Assembly: GCA_049999725.1 (NCBI GenBank)
Contig: JBNGIS010017875.1
Span: forward strand, 1 to 26,108
Length of the DNA: 26,108 nucleotides
Reading direction: 5' to 3'
Origin: Haplomitrium mnioides
Lineage: Eukaryota; Marchantiophyta; Haplomitriopsida; Calobryales
The notes under the pieces were generated by a model that was given only the letters and a program-made list of their open reading frames with translations, did not search any database and was not told where the DNA came from. Positions 20,090 to 26,108 of this stretch are shown piece by piece; the stretch's first letter is position 1, and each line of letters opens with the position of its first letter. Made by a program: the position numbers and the translations under genes.

Positions 20090-20650
20090 CTGAAACAACA
20101 ACTTATCGAGGGTCTGGTCGAAAATAACCGGGAGAGTGCCGGAAGGATGATTCATCGAAGATCCGAGCAGAAGAGGAGCGGGGAAGCCGAAGGGGCAACT
20201 TAGCGCGGATCTGACATGAGGAAAAACAGAAGAGAGCCGAAAGGGGGACAAATCACCAAACGGGCCAAATAAGAGCGAGTGAAGGCAAAAAGGCAACTTG
20301 TCGGCGATCCGGTTTAACGATGCGCGATAGTGGTGAAACGGTGATCTATTGCAAACCGTCCAATGAGAAGAAGGTTGAGGTAGAAGGGTGATATGGCACC
20401 GATCCGTGTGGGAGAAATGAGGGGTAGGCCAAAAAGACGATCTATCGGTGAATCAAGTAGCAAGATGAGGGCGACCGGAAAATCAAGCTAATGCCGGTGC
20501 GACCGACGGAGGAGCAAGCGACGCCTAAAGGGTGACTCTTCGCAGTTTGGGCATGACCAAGGGAGAAAGTTTGACGGGGTATGGCCGCCGTCCGAAAGTT
20601 CGAAAGGGGCAAACAGTCTGAAAGGGACTTGCAGTTCTTATATCGAGCTT
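20090..20650. repeat. 48-bp degenerate tandem array, about 12 units, in LTR
   Basis: A recurring core like gaaggg-gactta-tcggcgatccg appears at 20101, 20149, 20197, 20247, 20294, 20342, 20389, 20438, about 20483 and 20534. The spacing is 45-51 bases, mostly 47-49. Two weaker units follow. The second half of most units is rich in purines (for example agcagaagaggagcgggg). The same order of units is found in the 3' LTR from about 25640 to the window end, so the array predates insertion. Confidence 0.8.
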
Positions 20651-20883
20651 TTGGAAATGTTAACGAAGAGAGCCTCGAACGCACGCATAGCTCTTACTTC
20701 GAAGGTACGATGAAACGGCAACATCAGCACAAGTTCTTATTCGACGAGTGAAGTGAGTCCGCAGCGGCTCTTCGGATGACGTGGCGAGCGCAGAGAGTCC
20801 GCAAAGGGTTTCAGAAACGTGGTGCGCTGAGAAGCTTGGTAGGGTTTCTGATGGTCAACTTGGGAAGAAGGGTCCACTCGACA

Positions 20884-21225
20884 GTCTGCCTACCCCTTTG
20901 TGGGGCGACGTTGGACAACGGCCTTCAGACAACGTGGTGCCCTGGGAAGCACGCACGGGGTTATGTGGGTCAACCTCAGAAGGAAGTTAGCCGACGGTCC
21001 GCCTACCCCTTTGCAGGGCAGCGTCGGATGGCGTCTTTTGGAGGACGTGGCGACTCCAAGGACCTCGAAGCAACTCACGGGATATGCGCAGCGGGAGAAG
21101 AGCTCATCGGACCTCGGGCAATGAGCGGATCAACTGCATAAGGAGGGGTTAGCGCAACGGTCAGCCTACCCCCTTGTAGGGCGACATCGGACGTCAGTGC
21201 AGCAGATGACGTGGTGCGCGGAGAG
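20884..21225. repeat. Longer degenerate tandem repeat in LTR
   Basis: The phrase gtc-gcctacccctttg-gggc appears at 20884, 20997 and 21160. Each time it is followed by a GG-CG-C stretch and an ACGTGG motif, and preceded by gtcaac-t and ag-agg-tta-c. The spacings are about 113 and 163 bases. Confidence 0.65.
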
Positions 21226-21270
21226 TGAAGTGGGACCTGTAGGAGAATCTGTGGAGATTCCGTGGACTGG

Positions 21271-21370
21271 GTTCCGTGGGGCACTTTGGAACTCAGTTCC
21301 GAAGAACCTCTTTGGACTTGGTTTCGTGGGAATCTATGGAATCTCTTCCCACAAGATTCCTTGGACTCTT
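21271..21370. repeat. 25-bp tandem repeat, four units, in LTR
   Basis: Four units of exactly 25 bases lie at 21271-21295, 21296-21320, 21321-21345 and 21346-21370. The common pattern is GTTCCGTGGGA, then C-CTTTGGAACTC. A partial fifth unit may lie upstream (gagattccgtggactg). Confidence 0.75.
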
Positions 21371-21975
21371 GGTGAGATTACCGTTGTACTTGTCTTTCTC
21401 GATCAACTGAAGGGACACACAGCTCGATTTCCTTTCCCGTTATAACTGGATTACCTAACAAAGGAGCCATGCGTCGCATTCTCCCACCTCGGGCTCAACG
21501 GGCATAACGACCTTCTCTTCGGATCGGGCTCGGGAGATCAGTGCTTGCAGGGGTATACATCGTTGGCCTTCGAATCCTTTCAGGTTGATGCACGGGCGAT
21601 TGCGGGGCGCGACAACGATAGCAAGACAAAGGAATCGCGCATGGTAAGGCATGGGTGAGGATTCAGTAAGGAGCTACGTGAAGCGGGGGTATTAGCTCCA
21701 AAGGGCTAGAGGGTTTCGGAGGTGGACTGGAAGGTCGATGAGGATCACAGAGTGAGGAGCTCTGGATGCTCGGGCAATCTAGGTGAACTCATCCTTGTCG
21801 GTGGACCAGAGCGGAGGGAGACCGATACGATGGCTCGAAGGGATCCTCACCTACCGAGAACTAAGGAGAGGTGGCCAAGTGAGGAGCTTGGAGTCGTCTC
21901 GGCATTTCCTTGTGCAAGTGCATCAGCCCAGAGTGTTCGGAGTACACTCTCGTGTGATTCTTCAAGTGGAGCGGA

Positions 21976-22001
21976 GGGGGGTGGGGGGGAGGGGAGGGGG
22001 G
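21976..22001 (+). other. G-run tract able to form a G-quadruplex
   Basis: Plus-strand runs of six, seven, four and six G are separated by single T or A bases. This fits the classic four-run quadruplex pattern with very short loops. It lies in the 5' LTR; the matching part of the 3' LTR is outside the window. Confidence 0.75.
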
Positions 22002-22562
22002 CGTTTGTGCCTGCCCACTGCGAGGGATGACCTGTCGAGGCTCGGGGGTGGAGTGAGCTACCTACAGTTGGGAAAGCTGTCTTCTAGAGGTCGAAGTCAA
22101 AGAAATCCTCTTCCTAGCTTGAGGAAGTAAAAGTAGGGCTTCTCGCGAGGGAAGTTAAAAAACTATCTGGAGGGAAGGGTGTGTGGGTGGTTGTTGGGCT
22201 GCAGGCTTTAAGGCAGCAGGGATTCATAAGGGAAGTAACAGTTGGTGGAAATCTAGAGGGCCTTCAAGGACTCTGTTTTCTTGTTTGTCCATATGTGTAG
22301 TTAGCTTTGTAGTTCTGCATTGAAGCTCTGTAGGTTCATTAGATTAGGAGATAGCCAGACCAGTTGAGCGGACCCTAGGACCACTCTAGAGGGAGAGTCA
22401 AACCCCTAGACACAACCAAGTGATCTTGGGGGTGAATGCCCTCTGTTCTTGGTCATGTAAGTAGAGCTTAGGAATTAGTTCATACTTAGGATAGCTAGGA
22501 AATAGTTGCATCAATCTTGTGACAACCCTGAAAAGGGAGTCGAGACCTATTGTGTTGAACAT

Positions 22563-22971
22563 TGGTGCAGGTCACAACACCCATTGTGCCCCAAGCACAA
22601 ATAAGGTGGCAAGGCCTAAGACATTGGGTCCTCTAAATAAAGCGGAAGAATCACACAAAGCATAGCTGGAGGTTATGGATGTGGACTTGGGAATGTTTGA
22701 GTAACTGACTTGAGTGCAACCTGAAGTGAGAGAGAGTGGTGTGTTAAAGGCTGGAAAGGAAAGAAAGAATCCTTAGAGCCTGAAAGTGGTAATTGGCAAG
22801 GGGTCATCTTAGAAAAGAACCTGAAAGCCCGCAAACTGTCCTCTCTTGCACTCAAAGTAGGACCTGAAAAGTTTAAGGCTTGGAACAGGGGAGCGACATG
22901 AATTTTTTGGCGCTAGAAGGAGAGCCAAAGGTTTGAAGAAACCTGAGACCAACCCGAACTAGAAAGACCAC
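22563..22971 (+). other. 5' leader of the gag-only element with candidate primer site
   Basis: The leader starts with TGGTGCAGGTCAC at 22563, a candidate primer-binding site. Its first seven bases would pair with a tRNA ending TGCACCA, and the rest is unmatched. Short frames follow, with gag-like coding appearing from about 22918 (RRAKGLKKPETNPN, then TAG at 22962-22964, then KDHFVHQKLKSACEEV). Confidence 0.45.
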
Positions 22972-24654
22972 TTTGTGCACCAGAAACTCAAGTCAGCTTG
23001 TGAGGAAGTTACTTCCGAGAAACAGAGCAACTGGATGTGCGNNNNNNNNNNNNNNNNNNNNNNNNNNNNNNNNNNNNNNNNNNNNNNNNNNNNNNNNNNN
23101 NNNNNNNNNNNNNNNNNNNNNNNNNNNNNNNNNNNNNNNNNAGAGTGGCGGGCAGAAGAGGCCAAGTTATCATATTTGGGAGGAGTAAAAGTTTTCCTCA
23201 ACTAGAGCAATGGGAGAAGGAAAAGACGAGCTAAGCATGTGTCAGGATATTCTTCAGATGGTTCAAGCAGCAATGAAGACATAGAGGAGAGCTCTGAATC
23301 TACCGTGGAAAGTGACAGTGACTCCGCTAGCAGCAGCTCTGATGAACCGAGATCTTTGAGAAGGAAAAAGCAAATACGGAAGGAAACGATCAAAAGGGCT
23401 GCCACAAGAGAGAAGGTTCGCTTACCGGAATTGAGCTCAAAGATGGAGGTAATGCAGGCCCTCCTTTCGAGCCTCACGCCAAATCTTCAGGGAGATGAAC
23501 AATCAGATGAATGGGTTGCAATCGGACCACCGAAGCGAATCGTTATGGTGTACTGGAATTGTGGCAAGCCTGGACATATTTCTCCCAACTGCTCGAAACC
23601 ATGGGGGCAAAAGTATGAGTGCCCAATTACAATGCATTCCCAATATGAAGAGGAGGAAGTAGTCTGGGTGAAGGAGGAGACCTCTGCCTCAGAAGAAAGT
23701 TGTCAGGTTAAAGCCAAAGCTAAATCCAAGTCTCACCTGAAGAGCAATAGCCAGAAAAGGTGGAGGGCTAAGAAGGGTACGAATCAAGTGTGGTCATCCA
23801 TGAGCGATTCTAAATACGAGGTAGAATACCCCACTTGGTTCTACCAGACACAAACCGAAGAGAAGGCAGACGGAGAGGACCTAAGACATGTCTCGGAGCA
23901 GCAATTACGAGGCGATCCAAATGAGCTCCGAGAGGCGGAAGCACCCCTAGTCGTGGTGCAGAATCTCACTAATTACGTCATTCAAGCAGAGGCGGAGGAA
24001 TCAAGACCTGAAGAAGAGGACTCCGTGCACCAATCAAGGGACCAGGGAAGGGCCCCACCAGGGCAAGGAGGGGATGGCGCAACTGAACCTCATTTCCCCC
24101 AAGAGGAAGACCCACCAGAAGACCAATGTCAGCCAAGCCCCGAACCCGAACTACGGGGGAGGGGGTCGACAACGGTGTACCCGGATGCAGAAAGTCATGA
24201 CGAGCACCTGCCAAGTGTCGTCGAGTTAGAGCCTCCTCAAGTGGTGGAATGCATGATAATGAAAATAATCAGTTGCAGCCCGGAGGATCCAAAGGTATCA
24301 GAAGATGAGTCCAATCTCAATCCAGAGAAGAAGCTCACCTTAATGCAGCCCAAGGATCTTGGTGACAAGAAAGAAATTGTTACGGGCAGCCCCGTCACCA
24401 CCAACATTGTATGTAGCTTTAAGGTTACATGCCCGATGTACAGTACCTTTGCGTATGCTTGTCTGATTAGCTATTCCTTATGGGTGTGTGTTGGGCATGC
24501 CTTGAGGCTAGAGGAGACAGACCACCAAAGGGGTCACAGGTCTAAGAGTGGGTTCATGATGCAGAAGGGAATGCAGCAAGGCATGTTGCTGCAAAGACCT
24601 CATATTCCCCTCAAACCAATATCTAGAAGCACGACTTTTGTATGGGATCCATGA
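22918..24654 (+). CDS. gag: Gag-like protein with degenerate zinc knuckle (gap and stops at 5' end)
   Basis: The frame is open from 23206 to TGA at 24652-24654, about 482 codons, but has no in-frame ATG at its start. Upstream, beyond TAG at 23203 and the N-gap, gag-like coding continues in pieces (KLKSACEEVTSEKQSNWMC), so the true start is 5' of the gap. Numbering from the GTG at 23239: residues 1-45 are Ser/Glu/Asp-rich, followed by a Lys/Arg patch. A knuckle lies at 105-118, Y-x2-C-x4-H-x4-C, where Tyr replaces the first Cys. Acidic and Pro/Gln-rich sequence fills 120-380. A hydrophobic segment at about 400-422 could span a membrane, and the C-terminus is basic. Gag would package RNA; the lost Cys and upstream stops suggest reduced or no function. 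Confidence 0.7.
23042..23141. other. Assembly gap of 100 N
   Basis: Exactly 100 N bases interrupt the gag-like coding region. The round number suggests a placeholder of unknown true length, so missing coding sequence or extra repeats may lie here. Reading frames drawn across it are not meaningful. Confidence 0.99.
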
Positions 24655-24683
24655 AAGAGGCTGACAAAGGAGAATGCGCAGAG

Positions 24684-24747
24684 GTAAGTTGTCTATATGT
24701 GTGTGTGTGTTTTGTGGGGAGGGTGTTTTGTGGGGTTGTTTATGCAG
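24684..24747 (+). other. Putative 64-nt intron near the 3' end of the gag-only element
   Basis: AG|GTAAGT at 24682-24689 is a near-perfect donor. TTTATGCAG|G ending at 24747 is a good acceptor, with a T/G-rich body between. Splicing would join the frame starting ATG 24642 (MGSMKEADKGECAE) to ELQNSSQRPAAEAPKKL and onward into the LTR. The gag frame stops at 24654, before the donor, so gag itself is unaffected. Transcript evidence is not visible here. Confidence 0.45.
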
Positions 24748-24836
24748 GAGTTACAGAATTCGAGCCAGCGACCAGCAGCAGAGGCACCAAAAAAATTGAG
24801 GGAGAAGAAGTGTGTTCGCGGAGACGCTCCACACTT

Positions 24837-24846
24837 GAAGGGGGAG
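24837..24846 (+). other. Polypurine tract of the gag-only element
   Basis: GAAGGGGGAG lies three bases before the TGTCAGCCG start of the right LTR. It fixes the plus orientation and the start of the 3' LTR. Confidence 0.85.
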
Positions 24847-24849
24847 TTA

Positions 24850-26108
24850 TGTCAGCCGATGGTTTGGAGCACTCAAGCAAAATTCAGGAAATTGGGAGCA
24901 TCAACGACACAATAACCCTTGGCAAGTGTGAAGGCCTCTCATGAGCCACAGATTACTCTCAAATAGCTACTAAGGGCAGGGCGCATGAGTCATAGGAGGG
25001 AAACATGATCATGGCGGAAGAGATGAGGAGAGAACCGGGATCACCATCCAGGGGAGGGGCCCCATTTCAAAATTCGAAGCAAGCCAATGAGAGCTCGTGT
25101 GTTAGAGGGGAATGTGGGAATCAGAGCCTGGGGAGAAGGAAGAGAGTGACCACCTATGGCGAAGCGATCACAGGAGGAGGAGGAACGGATCCACAACGAT
25201 GAAATCTGAAGGCACTTCGAAGAAAGTCAGATCGCGGATAGGTCCTACAGCGGCTACAAATCAGGAAGCAAGGATCAGGGATGAAAGGAAGAGGCGAGAT
25301 TGTCATGAGGGCGAGCAAGGCCAGGGAAGAGGGACGCCTTGATCCCGCAAACAAGAGGCCTACAAGGGCCGATCAAACTCTTCTCTTTGAGTCCGCGAAT
25401 CCTAGCAAAAATGTGGAGTTCCCCGGAAGGCCTCGCGAGATTCCACGGAAACATGGCGCCTCCGGAGCACTTTGCGGGATTCCACGGATGACGTGGCCGC
25501 ATCAAGAAGCCTGAGGATCTGCAGAAAGGCGCCTCCCTAAGTGGGGATCCCACTTATTAGGGTTCTGATCCGTCTTACGACGTAGGGACCCCACTTAAGA
25601 GGGATCCACGAAGAGTCCAACCAGGGAGCAAGGAGGAAGGTCTGAAATAGTGACTTATCGAGGGTCTGGCCGAAGGTAACCGAGAGAGTTCCGGAAGGAT
25701 GATTCATCAAAGATCTGAGCAGAAGAGGAGCGGGGAAGACGAAGGGGCAACTTAGCGGGGATCCGGCAAGCGGAAAAACAGAGGAGAGTCAAAAGGGGGG
25801 CAAATCACCAAACGTGCCGAATAAGAGCGAGTGAAGGAAAAAAGGCGACTTGTCGGCGATTTGGTTCAACGATGCGTGACAATGGTGGAACGGTGATCCA
25901 TCGCAAACCGTCCAACGGGAAGAAGGCTGAGTGAGAAGGGTGATATGGCGCTGATCCGGATGGGGAAAACGAGGGGTATGTCGAAAAGACGATCTATCGG
26001 TGAATTGGGTAGCAAGATGAGGGCGGTCGGAAAATCAAGCTAACGCCAGTGCGACCGACGAAGGAGTAAATGGCGCCGAAAAGGTGACTTTTTGTAGCTT
26101 CAACATGA
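24850..26108 (+). repeat. 3' LTR of the gag-only element, cut by the window end
   Basis: This copy is alignable with 19283 to about 20551, beginning TGTCAGCCG. It carries the same 40-bp and 48-bp arrays. Differences include substitutions at roughly 9% and loss of one arm of the GGATCC inverted repeat. If the 5' LTR is about 3.3 kb, some 2 kb of this LTR lie beyond the window. Confidence 0.88.

Larger units (their letters stand above)
19283..22561 (+). repeat. 5' LTR of the gag-only element, very long (right border tentative)
   Basis: The left border is fixed by comparison with 24850. The right border cannot be compared because the 3' LTR is cut by the window end. Two candidates fit: tgaaca ending at 22561 followed by TGGTGCAGG as primer site, or tgaca ending at 22524, which mirrors the TGTCA start but has no TGG after it. 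I prefer the first. The LTR would then be about 3.3 kb, long for a retroelement. It is GC-rich and made largely of short degenerate tandem repeats. Confidence 0.6.
19283..26108 (+). mobile_element. Gag-only LTR retrotransposon (TR-GAG-like), 3' end outside window
   Basis: The segment at 19283-20550 recurs at 24850-26108 in direct orientation, both starting TGTCAGCCG. The right copy is preceded by a polypurine tract (24837-24846), so the element is on the plus strand and the right copy is its 3' LTR. The internal region (about 22563-24849, roughly 2.3 kb plus a gap of unknown true size) has a gag-like frame with a zinc knuckle and no protease, RT, RNase H or integrase motif in any frame. Such layouts are known as TR-GAG or large non-autonomous LTR elements. 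They depend on enzymes from a related autonomous element. The two LTRs differ by roughly 9% in the first 160 bases. Confidence 0.82.

Noticed and set aside
19372-20296. Minus-strand and plus-strand frames in the 5' LTR of the gag-only element
   Set aside because: They fall in tandem-repeat LTR sequence, differ in length between the two LTRs, and encode low-complexity R/G/S/P-rich peptides.
20776-21141. Plus-strand frame of 121 codons in the LTR
   Set aside because: It spans the degenerate 113/163-bp repeat and is explained by repeat structure. No protein motif is seen.

Overview
The window reads as a transposon-dense stretch of a eukaryotic nuclear genome, most likely a land plant. It holds parts of one Ty1/copia and one Ty3/gypsy retrotransposon and a third LTR element. 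Around them are AT-rich DNA, AATAAA-type 3' ends and intron-like segments. No intact host gene, tRNA, rRNA or prokaryotic gene was recognised. The plant assignment rests on the general character of these element families and could not be narrowed further by eye.

Layout. Bases 1-240 are AT-rich low-complexity DNA. Bases 241-2349 are pyrimidine-rich and hold no gene I can support. Bases 2350-5232 are a plus-strand Ty1/copia remnant (gag, protease, integrase, linker) that stops exactly where reverse transcriptase should begin. Bases 5233-6111 are spacer. Bases 6112-15434 are a structurally complete but decayed Ty3/gypsy element on the minus strand: two LTRs of about 1.75 kb, a polypurine tract, and gag, protease, RT, RNase H and integrase in the usual order, broken by stops and frameshifts. 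It sits inside an older reading frame, which continues at 15435-16723.

The least expected part is 15435-18704. Two diverged copies of one unrecognised protein-coding family lie tail to tail: plus strand 15436-16723 and minus strand 17837 to about 18420. They share a conserved C-terminal half that matches none of the retroelement domains I know.

From 19283 base composition jumps to GC-rich. Here begins a plus-strand LTR element with a very long 5' LTR (19283 to about 22561), a short internal region with a 471-codon gag-like frame and no pol, a polypurine tract, and a 3' LTR (24850 onward) that runs off the window. This is the layout of a non-autonomous gag-only (TR-GAG-like) element. Its LTR is assembled from several degenerate minisatellites, the most striking having a period of about 48 bp over roughly 12 units. 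A 100-N assembly gap (23042-23141) interrupts the gag region.

No two genes here form a working pathway. The elements are independent insertions, and the LTR pairs of both two-LTR elements differ by very roughly 6-10% by eye, so neither insertion is recent.
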